Of a DNA stretch of 64,000 nt, positions 16,955 to 25,423 are shown in pieces; the first letter of the stretch is position 1; every line of letters starts with the position of its first letter. The notes below the pieces were generated by a model. It did no database searches. It was not told the origin of the DNA and saw nothing but the letters and a program-made list of their open reading frames with translations. Source of the stretch: Streptomyces populi (lineage in GTDB: Bacteria > Actinomycetota > Actinomycetes > Streptomycetales > Streptomycetaceae). Location: NCBI RefSeq assembly GCF_002911015.1, contig NZ_KZ626856.1:1-64000 (forward strand), given 5' to 3'. The position numbers were made by a program, and so were the translations under genes.

Positions 16955-17941
16955 ATGACGGCGGACCGGTGGACGCAAGGGGTACGGCATCAGCTCGGGC
17001 TCGGCAGGCTCCTGCCGCTGGGGCTCGCGCTCGACGGCGCGTGGATCACGGAGGAGGCGGCCGGGGCGGTGCTGCGGCGGGAGACGGCGGCCGTGGAGGG
17101 GGTGCGGCTCGGCACCTTGCGGATCGCGCTCGCCGACCCGGACCGGGCCGGTACTCCGGCCGTGCCGCCCCCGCCCGGTGCGGTGCCGCCCGGTCCGCTG
17201 CGTGTCAGCGCGGAGTTCCGGGTCTCGGTGGACCCCACGTCCCCGGGCGCCGAGCCGCTCCCGTCCGTCGCGGCCCGGCTGCGCCTGGCCGTGGTGTCCG
17301 CCGCGACACGGCTCCTGGGCCTCGACGTCGTGGAGGTGGACCTGCGGGTGACGGACCTGCTGGAGGAGGACGGGGCACCCGCGGCGCACCCGGCGGGCGT
17401 GGAACGAGGGGCGCCCGCCGCGGTCCCTGCCGCCGGCGTACGCGAGGCGCGGGCCGTCCCGCCGGCCGACGGCGTACGGGGGACGCGGACCGCGGTACCG
17501 GCCGACGGTGCGCGGGAGGGCCGGGCAGACGCACGGGCCACCGGCGCCCGGGGGACACCGGCCCCCGCCCCGGCCGACGGCGCGGGGACGGAGCCCGCGG
17601 CGGTCCCGGCCGCCGACGGGCCGGACGACGGCGTGCCGACGGCGCCCGTGCCGAGGGATCCCGAGGGGACCCGGATCGCGGCGGCGGCCCTGGCCGTCCC
17701 GGGCGTCACCCGTCTCACGGACATCCTGGGCAGACCGGTCCGCGTCGAGAGCACGCCCGCCACGGACCCGGCCCTGCCGCGCCGCCACATCCGCGTCGAG
17801 CTGGAGGTCTCCGGGGACGAGCGGACGGTGGACGTGGCGCGGGCGGTCAGGAGCGCGATCACCGAGACCGCGCGGGACACCCCGTCGGTGGCGGTCCTGG
17901 TGACCTCCGTGACCCCGGGCACCCCGTCCCGGCGACCGTGA
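16955..17941 (+). CDS. Protein with two Asp23-like regions joined by a repetitive linker
   Basis: A 328-aa protein divergent from the asp23 operon. Residues about 15-130 resemble an Asp23 domain (TEEAAGAVLRRET; then a domain end VSAATRLLGLDVVEVDLRVTDL). Residues about 230-322 look like a second, more diverged one (GTRIAAAALAVPGV...VDVARAVRSAITE). Between them lie about 95 residues of Ala/Pro/Gly-rich imperfect repeats (PADGVRG, PADGARE, PADGAGT). The ATG at 16955 is chosen from the fit to the domain. I recall Streptomyces homologues labelled nucleopolyhedrovirus P10 family, which reflects the low-complexity linker rather than function. Role inferred: partner or competitor of the Asp23 complex. 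Confidence 0.6.
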   Translation: MTADRWTQGVRHQLGLGRLLPLGLALDGAWITEEAAGAVLRRETAAVEGVRLGTLRIALADPDRAGTPAVPPPPGAVPPGPLRVSAEFRVSVDPTSPGAEPLPSVAARLRLAVVSAATRLLGLDVVEVDLRVTDLLEEDGAPAAHPAGVERGAPAAVPAAGVREARAVPPADGVRGTRTAVPADGAREGRADARATGARGTPAPAPADGAGTEPAAVPAADGPDDGVPTAPVPRDPEGTRIAAAALAVPGVTRLTDILGRPVRVESTPATDPALPRRHIRVELEVSGDERTVDVARAVRSAITETARDTPSVAVLVTSVTPGTPSRRP

Positions 17942-18180
17942 CCACCGCGGGCCGGGAGCGGCCACCCTCCGGGGACGCGACCACCCCGAGCCGGGGCGAC
18001 CGCCCCCGGAAGGCGTGACCCGCGCGCACGACGGAACACCCGCCGCCGGAGGCACGACCCCGCGAGCCGGGGCACCCGGTTCCTGGGAGCCCCGGCCTCC
18101 GCGTGGCGGGGGCGCCCGGCGTCACCGGGCGTTCCGCCTCGCGGAGGACAGGGCGGAGAGGCCGGTGCGCGCCCGGAGGG

Positions 18181-18972
18181 CTACTCGCCCACGCCCGCGA
18201 GGTCGCGGAGCCTGCGCGCCTGGGACGCCCGCTCGGCGGAACGCTGCTCCTCGTACGACCGCTCCTGGGCCCCGCGCAGCAGGGCCTTCGTCTCGATCAC
18301 GGCGTCCCGCGGAGCGGCCAGCAGCGCCGCGGCCAGGTCGCCGACCGCCGCGTCGAGCTGCTCACCGGGCACGGCGAGGTTGGCGAGCCCGGTGCGCTCG
18401 GCCTCCTCGGCCAGGACGAAGCGGCCCGTGGCGCAGATCTCGAGCGCACGGGCGTACCCCACGAGGCCGACCAGCGGGTGCGTCCCCGTGAGGTCGGGCA
18501 CCAGGCCGAGGCTGGTCTCGCGCATGGCGAACTGCACGTCGTCGGCGACGACGCGAAGGTCACAGGCGAGCGCGAGCTGGAACCCCGCACCGATGGCATG
18601 CCCCTGGACGGCGGCGATGGACACGATGTCGCTGCGCCGCCACCAGGTGAACGCCTCCTGGTACTCGGCGATGGTCGCGTCGAGGTCGGCGTCGGAGCCG
18701 CGCGCGAGGTCGATGAACGACGGTTCCCCGTCGAAGCCCTCGGGCGTGAACGCCTGCCGGTCGAGCCCCGCGGAGAAGGACTGGCCCTCGGCGCGCAGGA
18801 CGACCACCCGGACGGAGCCCGGCAGTGACCTCCCGGCCTGCGTCAAGGCCCGCCAGAGAGCAGGACTCTGGGCATTGCGCTTGGCCGGATTGGTCAGCGT
18901 CACCGTGGCGGTCGCGCCGTCGACGGTGAGCCGTACGCCGTCCTTGTCGAGTACCGGGTCGAGCGAAGCCAT
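18181..18972 (-). CDS. Enoyl-CoA hydratase/isomerase family protein
   Basis: A 263-aa crotonase-fold protein. The oxyanion-hole segments are visible: GQSFSAGLD around residue 63 and GHAIGAGFQLALACDLRV around residue 115. It also has SLGLVPDLTGTHPL, where active hydratases carry the catalytic Glu/Asp. The C-terminal region has the usual helical trimerisation sequence. It should act on an acyl-CoA in fatty-acid or amino-acid breakdown; hydratase, isomerase and hydrolase activities cannot be told apart. It is monocistronic, separated from gbn by 145 nt containing a hairpin. The 239-nt gap before it (17942-18180) shows no gene. Confidence 0.87.
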   Translation of the reverse strand: MASLDPVLDKDGVRLTVDGATATVTLTNPAKRNAQSPALWRALTQAGRSLPGSVRVVVLRAEGQSFSAGLDRQAFTPEGFDGEPSFIDLARGSDADLDATIAEYQEAFTWWRRSDIVSIAAVQGHAIGAGFQLALACDLRVVADDVQFAMRETSLGLVPDLTGTHPLVGLVGYARALEICATGRFVLAEEAERTGLANLAVPGEQLDAAVGDLAAALLAAPRDAVIETKALLRGAQERSYEEQRSAERASQARRLRDLAGVGE

Positions 18973-19053
18973 GGGGTGCCTCCGATGGGTGCGGTCGGAT
19001 CAGACGCGCGCCCCGCGAGGACACGGGGAACGCACCTAAGTGACTGCACAGTA

Positions 19054-19087
19054 ACCACCCGGCCGGTCACCCGACCGACCGGGTGGT
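19054..19087 (-). terminator. Hairpin between gbn and enoyl-CoA hydratase
   Basis: ACCACCCGG (19054-19062) pairs with CCGGGTGGT (19079-19087); the loop contains an inner CGGT/ACCG pairing. It lies 30 nt past the gbn stop on the minus strand and upstream of the hydratase start. This is a terminator candidate without a U-tract. Confidence 0.5.
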
Positions 19088-19117
19088 CACCACCGAAGCC
19101 GATGGGGACGCCCGGCC

Positions 19118-19339
19118 TCAGGCCGAGGCGGCCTTCTTGCCCCGCGTCGCACCGCCACGCCCTCGGAGCGTGACGCCCGACTCGCTGAGCATCCGGTGCA
19201 CGAAGCCATACGAGCGGCCGGTCTCTTCGGCCAGCGCTCGGATACTCGCACCGGAGTCGTACTTCTTCTTCAGGTCTGCCGCGAGCTTGTCGCGCGCGGC
19301 GCCGGTAACCCGGCTGCCCTTCTTCAGAGTCTCGGCCAC
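19118..19339 (-). CDS. gbn: Gbn nucleoid-associated protein (SCO1839 type)
   Basis: A 73-aa basic DNA-binding protein. From memory it is nearly identical to S. coelicolor SCO1839 (Gbn), a nucleoid-associated protein reported to bind GATC-centred sites and influence sporulation and antibiotic production. A single helix-turn-helix is visible at ASIRALAEETGRSYGFVHRML, preceded by a Lys-rich helix and followed by a basic tail RGRGGATRGKKAASA. The start is the GTG at 19339 behind GAGGAGG. Longer in-frame starts up to 19615 have no support. Seven GATC sites occur in the upstream 371-nt gap, hinting at autoregulation (inference). Confidence 0.92.
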   Translation of the reverse strand: MAETLKKGSRVTGAARDKLAADLKKKYDSGASIRALAEETGRSYGFVHRMLSESGVTLRGRGGATRGKKAASA

Positions 19340-19540
19340 CCGGTCCTCCTCATGGGAAGTGCGCTCTGGACTCTCATGATCACCCCTTTCGGGCGCCATG
19401 GCCACCCATTCGGCAAGGTCCGTAAGACAAGGTTTTGACGACAGGAGCCCGTCCCCACGAACGGAATCAACAATTCCGGGTAGTGCGGCTCGTACAGCCG
19501 AACGGGTTTCTCCGCGAAGTACCTGGTCAGCGACGCAGAA

Positions 19541-19573
19541 CGGCCGAGCCCTTGCGAACAAAGGACTCGGCCG
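19541..19573. other. Strong stem-loop upstream of gbn
   Basis: CGGCCGAG and CTCGGCCG pair over 8 bp. After a C/A mismatch, CCTT/AAGG adds 4 bp, closing a 7-nt loop (GCGAACA). It lies between the ABC-F stop codon and gbn, 202 nt before the gbn start. It may terminate the ABC-F transcript or sit in a long gbn leader. Confidence 0.5.
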
Positions 19574-19607
19574 TGAAATCGATGTACGACACACCCCGGT
19601 ACGAGGA

Positions 19608-19675
19608 GATCTCACACAGATGATGGATCACGGATCGGCCGAATGATCCATACGCGGTGGATCAGCCAGTCGATC
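19608..19675. promoter_or_regulatory. Cluster of six GATC sites (candidate Gbn binding region)
   Basis: GATC occurs at 19608, 19626, 19633, 19645, 19660 and 19672, with a seventh at 19378 nearer gbn. For about 72% GC DNA one GATC is expected per roughly 400 bp, so six in 68 bp is far above chance. Gbn is known to favour GATC-centred sites. The cluster is 269-336 nt upstream of the gbn start and 36 nt beyond the ABC-F stop. Binding is inferred, not shown. Confidence 0.55.
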
Positions 19676-19710
19676 AAGCGGCGCGGGCCCCTCCCGGAGG
19701 CCGCGCGGGC

Positions 19711-21309
19711 TCAGGCGAGGGCCACCAGGTCGGCGTAGTCGGCGCCCCACAGGTCCTCGACGCCGTCCGGCAGCAGGATGATCCGCTCCGGCTGGAGCGC
19801 CTCGACGGCACCCTCGTCGTGGGTGACGAGGACGACGGCGCCCTTGTAGGTGCGCAGCGCGCCGAGGATCTCCTCGCGGCTGGCCGGGTCGAGGTTGTTC
19901 GTCGGCTCGTCGAGCAGCAGGACGTTCGCGGACGAGACGACGAGGGTCGCGAGCGCGAGCCGGGTCTTCTCGCCGCCGGAGAGGACACCGGCCGGCTTGT
20001 CGACGTCGTCGCCGGAGAACAGGAACGAACCGAGCGTCTTGCGGACCTCGACCAGGTCGAGGTCGGGGGCGGCGGAGCGCATGTTCTCCAGGACCGTGCG
20101 CTCGGGGTCGAGGGTCTCGTGCTCCTGCGCGTAGTAGCCGAGCTTCAGGCCGTGGCCCTCGACGACCTCTCCGGTGTCGGGCTGCTCGGCACCGCCGAGC
20201 AGGCGCAGGAGGGTCGTCTTGCCGGCGCCGTTCAGGCCGAGGATGACGACGCGGGAGCCCTTGTCGATGGCCAGGTCGACGTCGGTGAAGATCTCCAGCG
20301 AGCCGTACGACTTCGACAGGCCCTCGGCCATGAGCGGGGTCTTGCCGCAGGGCGCGGGCTCCGGGAAGCGCAGCTTGGCGACCTTGTCGGAGACGCGGAC
20401 GGACTCCAGGCCGGAGAGCAGCCGGTCGGCGCGCTTGGCCATGTTCTGCGCGGCGACCGTCTTGGTGGCCTTGGCGCGCATCTTGTCGGCCTGGGCGTTG
20501 AGGGCGGCGGCCTTCTTCTCGGCGTTCTGGCGCTCGCGCTTGCGGCGCTTCTCGTCGGCCTCGCGCTGCTGCTGGTAGAGCTTCCAGCCCATGTTGTAGA
20601 CGTCGATCGTGGCGCGGTTGGCGTCCAGGTAGAACACCTTGTTGACGACCGTCTCGACGAGGTCGACGTCGTGGGAGATCACGATGAAGCCGCCGCGGTA
20701 CGTCTTCAGGTACTCGCGCAGCCAGACGATGGAGTCGGCGTCGAGGTGGTTCGTCGGCTCGTCGAGCAGCAGGGTGTCGGCGTCCGAGAAGAGGATGCGG
20801 GCCAGCTCGATACGGCGGCGCTGACCGCCCGAGAGCGTGTGCAGGGGCTGGCCGAGCACGCGGTCGGGCAGGTTGAGCGCGGCGGCGATGGTCGCGGCCT
20901 CGGCCTCGGCGGAGTACCCGCCCTTGGTCAGGAACTCCGTCTCCTGGCGCTCGTACTGCCGCAGGGCCTTCTCGCGGGTGGCGCCGGAGCCGTTCGCGAT
21001 GCGCTGTTCGTTCTCGCGCATCTTGCGGATCAGGACGTCGAGGCCGCGGGCCGACAGGATGCGGTCGCGCGCGAGGACGTCGAGGTCTCCGGTGCGCGGG
21101 TCCTGTGGGAGGTAGCCGACCTCGCCGGAGCGGGCGACGGTTCCACCGGCGGGCTGGCCCTCGCCCGCGAGGACCTTGGTGAGGGTCGTCTTGCCCGCGC
21201 CGTTGCGGCCGACCAGGCCGATGCGGTCGCCCTTCGTGATGCGGAAGGTGGCGGACTCGATGAGGATGCGGGCACCGGCGCGCAGCTCGATACCGGAGGC
21301 GGAGATCAC
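19711..21309 (-). CDS. ABC-F family ATPase (ribosome-associated type)
   Basis: A 532-aa soluble protein with two ABC cassettes and no membrane domain. The first has GRNGAGKTT (Walker A), LSGGQRRRIE (signature) and LLLDEPTNHLD (Walker B). The second has GLNGAGKTT, LSGGEKTRLA and LLLDEPTNNLD. A Lys/Arg/Glu-rich coiled-coil linker (about 240-310: QQQREADEKRRKRERQ) joins them. ABC-F proteins act on the ribosome in translation rescue or antibiotic protection. The start is the GTG at 21309, 8 nt after GGAG. A short leader ORF lies 58 nt upstream. The lack of a long C-terminal extension fits housekeeping Uup/EttA-like or ARE types equally. Confidence 0.9.
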   Translation of the reverse strand: MISASGIELRAGARILIESATFRITKGDRIGLVGRNGAGKTTLTKVLAGEGQPAGGTVARSGEVGYLPQDPRTGDLDVLARDRILSARGLDVLIRKMRENEQRIANGSGATREKALRQYERQETEFLTKGGYSAEAEAATIAAALNLPDRVLGQPLHTLSGGQRRRIELARILFSDADTLLLDEPTNHLDADSIVWLREYLKTYRGGFIVISHDVDLVETVVNKVFYLDANRATIDVYNMGWKLYQQQREADEKRRKRERQNAEKKAAALNAQADKMRAKATKTVAAQNMAKRADRLLSGLESVRVSDKVAKLRFPEPAPCGKTPLMAEGLSKSYGSLEIFTDVDLAIDKGSRVVILGLNGAGKTTLLRLLGGAEQPDTGEVVEGHGLKLGYYAQEHETLDPERTVLENMRSAAPDLDLVEVRKTLGSFLFSGDDVDKPAGVLSGGEKTRLALATLVVSSANVLLLDEPTNNLDPASREEILGALRTYKGAVVLVTHDEGAVEALQPERIILLPDGVEDLWGADYADLVALA

Positions 21310-21367
21310 GGTCAGACTCCAGAGCGGGATTGATGGCGGGGTGGACGGCCGAGGACGTTCACGCCGT

Positions 21368-21391
21368 CTAATGCGCGAGGAGAATGGCCAT
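21368..21391 (-). CDS. Possible 7-residue leader peptide (MAILLAH)
   Basis: On the minus strand an ATG at 21391 opens MAILLAH followed by TAG, 58 nt upstream of the ABC-F start. A TAGACT hexamer at 21403-21398 lies 6 nt before this ATG, the spacing expected of a -10 box for a leaderless transcript. I find no good -35. Leader peptides control several antibiotic-responsive ABC-F genes by attenuation. This is a weak but specific candidate. Confidence 0.3.
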   Translation of the reverse strand: MAILLAH

Positions 21392-21567
21392 GGGCCAAGT
21401 CTAACGGGGCGGTGCAACCAGTTTTCCGGTGTGTGGTGCGCGGCACCTGTGACGCTCGCCCCCTCCCGGGGAGCCGAGACCCGCGTCGCCCGTTCGGACC
21501 GCGGGCCGGGGCCGGGTGCCGAAGAGCGTACGAGGATGGCGCCACGGAGCGACGAAAGCGGTGGCCC

Positions 21568-22443
21568 ATGCGGTTCGACGACGACGGCCCGGACACCTCC
21601 GGGGTGCGGTACGTGCGCGGCGGTCGCGTCCCCGGCGGCTGGGCGGCCGTCGGCGGCGGCCTCGCCTGTCTGGTCGCCCTGGCCCTCGGACCGGTCTTCG
21701 GGGTGGGTCCCGATCTGCCCGGGCTCTCCCCGGACGGCGGCCGGTCCGGGGAGAAGGTCTCCTCCCTCGCGCAGGTGCGGCGGAGCTGTCCGGAGGGACG
21801 GGAGGCCGACGCCCGGGAGGACTGCCGGACCGTGGCGGTGGTCGACAGCGTCCAGTCCTACTGGACCCGGGAGTTCGCACGCCGGGGAAGCGCCTACACC
21901 CGCGCCCCGGCGGTGTTCTTCAGCGGCCGGGTGAACACCGCGTGCGGCACCGCCTCGTCCTCCGCCGGGCCCTTCTACTGCCCCCGGGACCGCGAGGTCC
22001 GTCTGGACCTCGGCTTCTTCGACGACCTCCGCACGAAGTTCGGCTCCGGCGGGCCGTTCGCGCAGGCCTACGTGGTGGCGCACGAGTACGGGCATCACGT
22101 GCAGAACCTCACGAACACGCTCGCCCGCTCACGGGACGGCGCGGGCGGCGACCCCGTGAAGGTGGAGCTCCAGGCCGACTGCTACGCGGGGGTCTGGGCG
22201 CGGCACGCGACCACCACACCGTCCTCGTCGACGGGCAAGCCGTTGCTGACCACGCTGACGGACGCCGACATCCGCGACGGCCTGGACGCGGCGGCCGCCG
22301 TCGGCGACGACCGGATCCGGGCCGGGCAGCAGGGCCGGGTGACCCCGGAGACCTGGGCGCACGGATCGGCCCAGCAGCGGCGGCAGTGGTTCTACCAGGG
22401 CTTCACCGGCGGCGACATGGCGCAGTGCGACACGTTCCGGTGA
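21568..22443 (+). CDS. Neutral zinc metallopeptidase (YpfJ family)
   Basis: A 291-aa membrane-anchored protein with one N-terminal transmembrane helix (about 26-45) and an extracytoplasmic catalytic domain. HEYGHH gives the zinc-binding HExxH. ELQADCYAGVW, about 25 residues later, carries the third ligand and is diagnostic for the family (PF04228). Paired Cys residues around CGTAS and FYC fit a disulphide. The ATG at 21568 starts MRFDDDGPDTSG. The substrate is unknown. It is divergent from the ABC-F gene, with promoters for both in the 176 nt beyond the leader ORF. Confidence 0.88.
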   Translation: MRFDDDGPDTSGVRYVRGGRVPGGWAAVGGGLACLVALALGPVFGVGPDLPGLSPDGGRSGEKVSSLAQVRRSCPEGREADAREDCRTVAVVDSVQSYWTREFARRGSAYTRAPAVFFSGRVNTACGTASSSAGPFYCPRDREVRLDLGFFDDLRTKFGSGGPFAQAYVVAHEYGHHVQNLTNTLARSRDGAGGDPVKVELQADCYAGVWARHATTTPSSSTGKPLLTTLTDADIRDGLDAAAAVGDDRIRAGQQGRVTPETWAHGSAQQRRQWFYQGFTGGDMAQCDTFR

Positions 22444-22556
22444 GCCGGGCGGACGGACCCGGACCGCGGGCCCGTGCGTGGCGCACGTCGTCGGCGCACA
22501 CCACCGGCGGGCCGTGGACCGCGGCGCGGGGATCCTGACGCCCCGGCCGGCTCCGG

Positions 22557-23966
22557 TCAGCTCCCTCCGGTGTGCACCTGGAAGGCGGCCCTGCGCACGG
22601 CCTTGGCGAGGGCGGGGTCCGGGTGGGCCGCGGCGAGCGCGACCAGCACCTGCACCGTGCGCGGGTGCCCGACCGTGCGCACCTCGTCCAGGAGCGCGGG
22701 CACGGTGGGCTGCACCGCCGACTCCAGATGACGGACGAGGAGCGGGGCCTCGCCGTGGTCGGCGACGGCGGCCGCGGTGTCGACCCACAGCCAGGTGGAC
22801 TCGGCCCGGGTGAGGACCTCGTGGGCCTCCTCGGGGTCGTAGCCGTCGTGCTCGGCGAGCCACAGCAGGGCGTAGGGGCGCAGCGGGGTCTCCTCGACCA
22901 CGGCGCGCACGTCCGGCTCCGCGGGGGCGCCGACCACGCGCAGCGCCTCGAAGGCGAGGCCGCGGGTGAGGGCGTCCTCGCCGCGGGCCGCGTCGATGAG
23001 TTCCGTGACGGCGCCGCCGACCGGGCGGGCGGCGAGCCAGGCGCGGTACTCGGCGCGGGCGGCGTTGGGGCGCAGTTGGGCACAGCCGCGGAGCATGTCC
23101 TCGGCCGACTGCTCGATGTTCCCGGCCGGGCTCTGCGCGGCGACGCAGATCTGCTCCAGCTTGACCCAGACCGCCCAGCTGCCGAGCGCGGTGAGGGTGG
23201 CCTGTCCTTCGCCGCAGGTCAGCGCGCCGACGGAGGCGAGGGCCTGCAACGCCCATTCGAGGAGCGGGGCGAGGGGGGCGTCCGGGACCTCGGCGGGCTC
23301 CGGGGCGGGCTCGGCCGCGGGTTCGGGGCCGTAGGAGACCTCGCAGCGCTCGGTGCGCAGCTCCGTGACGCGCTGCCCGAGGAGGTCGAGGAGCTGCTCC
23401 ACCGGGACGGGCCCGGCGGAGAGCTGGAGGAAGGAGAGCACCTGGGGCATCGCGGAGACGACCTCGGCGACGGCCGCGGGCTCGCGGTCCACCGGCTCGG
23501 GGTACGCGAGGGACCAGGCGTCGAAGAGGGCGACCCAGCCGCGCAGGACGGCGCTGTCGTCGCGGCTCCAGGCGCGCAGCCGCCATCCCGGGCGGGCGTC
23601 GCCGCCGTGCACCTCGATGAGACCGGCCAGACGGGCGGTGTCCCAGTCGGCGCGGACCTGGACCGGGGTCAGTCCGAGGTCCGCGGCGGCCCGCTGCGCG
23701 GTGGCGTCGGAGAGGGTGCCCTTGCCGTCGGGGTTCGCGCCGTCGCGCCCCGGGCGCAGGGCGGCGTCGGCCCAGCGCGCCACGCGGGCCGCGTCGGACA
23801 GGCCGGTGCGCGCCATGCGGGCGAGTTCCGCGGGCGGCGGTGTGCCTTCCGGCGGCCTGGGGGCGGGGCGGCGGGTGCGGCGCTGGGTCACCGCTCGGGG
23901 AGCGGTCGCGAGGGACCGCGGGCTGACGAGTCGGAGCCTGGAGTCGCGCGGGTTACGGGACGTCAC
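22557..23966 (-). CDS. Uncharacterised protein, all-alpha with HEAT-like C-terminal half
   Basis: A 469-aa protein I do not recognise. After a basic disordered N-terminus (about 1-50), a winged-helix-like segment (DLGLTPVQVRADWDTARLAGLIEVHG) is followed by helices. An acidic Pro/Ala/Glu spacer sits near 230-250, and the last 200 residues form helical repeats (LAFEALRVVGAPAEPDVRAVVEE, PALLDEVRTVGHPRTVQVLVALAAAH) like HEAT or ARM repeats. The GTG at 23966 is chosen, but starts 12 codons upstream or further downstream are possible. It is monocistronic and has no signal peptide. A role as a protein-interaction scaffold is conceivable but unsupported. Confidence 0.7.
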   Translation of the reverse strand: MTSRNPRDSRLRLVSPRSLATAPRAVTQRRTRRPAPRPPEGTPPPAELARMARTGLSDAARVARWADAALRPGRDGANPDGKGTLSDATAQRAAADLGLTPVQVRADWDTARLAGLIEVHGGDARPGWRLRAWSRDDSAVLRGWVALFDAWSLAYPEPVDREPAAVAEVVSAMPQVLSFLQLSAGPVPVEQLLDLLGQRVTELRTERCEVSYGPEPAAEPAPEPAEVPDAPLAPLLEWALQALASVGALTCGEGQATLTALGSWAVWVKLEQICVAAQSPAGNIEQSAEDMLRGCAQLRPNAARAEYRAWLAARPVGGAVTELIDAARGEDALTRGLAFEALRVVGAPAEPDVRAVVEETPLRPYALLWLAEHDGYDPEEAHEVLTRAESTWLWVDTAAAVADHGEAPLLVRHLESAVQPTVPALLDEVRTVGHPRTVQVLVALAAAHPDPALAKAVRRAAFQVHTGGS

Positions 23967-24295
23967 GGGTGCAGTCTTGCGGTTGACAGTCCGAAAACCC
24001 AAACGGAATGCCGTCGCAGGCCACGGGGGCGCCGGGAGCGGGGCCCTCCCGAGGTGCCCGGCGCGCGGGAAGGAGTGCCGCGCGGAGTTGTCCGGGACCG
24101 AACCGGAAGTACGCCTTCGCGTCGGCCGGAACGGCCCGGGCGGGCCCGGTCCCGAGCCCGCCCGGCGGGCCGTCCCGCCGGGGCGCGCGGGGGTTCACCG
24201 CCGGTGCGCGCGGGGCTCGGTCGCACCGGTGCGCGCCGGGAGCGACGACCGGGGCCCCGGGAGTCCGTGCCCGTCCCTGCCGGCGGTGCGCCGGC
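23967..24295. other. GC-rich intergenic region, no gene seen
   Basis: 329 nt upstream of the uncharacterised 469-aa gene and downstream of the alpha/beta hydrolase stop. It should contain the promoter of the former and a terminator for the latter. Several short GC palindromes such as GCCCGCCCGGCGGGC (24158-24172) occur, but none stands out. A relatively AT-rich stretch near 23988-24006 may include the promoter. Confidence 0.35.
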
Positions 24296-25423
24296 TCACA
24301 TCAAGGGGGTGAGGAAGCGGCGCAGGGCCTCTTCGTAGCTCGCCGGGTCGGCGTTCCACATGGCGCCGTGCGGGGCGTTCGGGACGGTGTGCAGGGTGAC
24401 CAGGTCGGGACGGCTCGCGGCGAGGCGGCGGGAGGGGCCCCAGGGGGCGATGCCGTCCTCCGGGCCGTGCACCAGCAGGGTCGGCACCTTGACCTGGTCG
24501 GGGTGCGCGGCGTGCGCGATGCGGTCCCCGCGTACGCCGGTGCGGCCCTGCGCGGCGCGCACCGCGAGCGGCAACAGGAAGCCCGGGGTGTGGCGGGCGC
24601 CGGCCAGGGCGCGCAGCGTGGTCTCCCAGTCGAGGACCGGTGAGTCCAGGACGAGCCCGCAGATCCGCTCGCGCAGCGCGGAGTGGGCGGCGGCGCGCAG
24701 GGCCATGGTGGCGCCGGTGGACCAGCCGTACAGGACGACCCGCTCGGCGCCGAACCGCACGGCGTAGCGGATGGCCGCGTCGAGGTCGCGCCACTCGGTC
24801 TCGCCGAGGTGGTTCAGGCCGTCCGGCGGGCGGGGCGCCCCGAGGTCGCCCCGGTAGGCGAGGTCGAGGACGGGGAAGTGCCGGCCGTTGAGGAACTCCA
24901 TCATGTTCATGGGGTGTTCCCGGGTGGTGCCCAGGCCGTGCACGGTGATGATCCAGGTGTCGCGGACGGCCGGCACGAACCAGGCGGGCAGGGCGCCGAG
25001 TTCGCCGGGTACGTCGACGTCGGCGTGTTCGAGTCCGAGGGCGGCCCCGGGGTCGCCGACGTACAGGTTCGGGGTGAGCCACACCTTGTCGCCGGGCTCC
25101 AGGGATCCGTGCGTGACGCGCTCCAGGGTGCGCACGACGGTGTCGGCGGTGTGGGGCACGGAGTTCTGGAGGGGGCCGACGACCGCGTGGGAGCCGTCGC
25201 CCGCGAGGCCGTAGGTTCCCGGGCGCCGGGAGGCGAGGGTCCTGGTGAGGGTGATGCCGCCCGCCGTCGTGGCGTGCACGGTGAGCCGGGGCTCGGTGGG
25301 CAGGGGCTTGCCGGGCCTCGTCTTCAGCGCGGCGTCGCTGGCGAACCGGCCCGCCGCCACGGAGGCCGCGCCCGCGGCTATGGCTACGGTGGCGGCCGCT
25401 GCCGTGGCTCTTAGGGTGCGCAC
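24296..25423 (-). CDS. Secreted or membrane-anchored alpha/beta hydrolase
   Basis: A 375-aa serine hydrolase. The N-terminal RTLRATAAAATVAIAAGAAS looks like a signal peptide or membrane anchor. The nucleophile elbow is GWSTG, HGLGTTRE forms the oxyanion region, DGIAPW holds the acid and PHGAMW the catalytic His. The start is the GTG at 25423 with GGGAG upstream; a longer frame to 25531 would bury the signal sequence. The domain resembles BAAT/peptidase S9-like or lysophospholipase-type proteins. The substrate is unknown. It is probably independent of the aldolase gene 135 nt upstream. Confidence 0.82.
   Translation of the reverse strand: MRTLRATAAAATVAIAAGAASVAAGRFASDAALKTRPGKPLPTEPRLTVHATTAGGITLTRTLASRRPGTYGLAGDGSHAVVGPLQNSVPHTADTVVRTLERVTHGSLEPGDKVWLTPNLYVGDPGAALGLEHADVDVPGELGALPAWFVPAVRDTWIITVHGLGTTREHPMNMMEFLNGRHFPVLDLAYRGDLGAPRPPDGLNHLGETEWRDLDAAIRYAVRFGAERVVLYGWSTGATMALRAAAHSALRERICGLVLDSPVLDWETTLRALAGARHTPGFLLPLAVRAAQGRTGVRGDRIAHAAHPDQVKVPTLLVHGPEDGIAPWGPSRRLAASRPDLVTLHTVPNAPHGAMWNADPASYEEALRRFLTPLM

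Noticed and set aside
19340..19615. An N-terminally extended Gbn starting at 19615
   Set aside because: The extension has no helix-turn-helix context or ribosome-binding site, while the GTG at 19339 has a strong GAGGAGG and gives the expected 73-aa protein.
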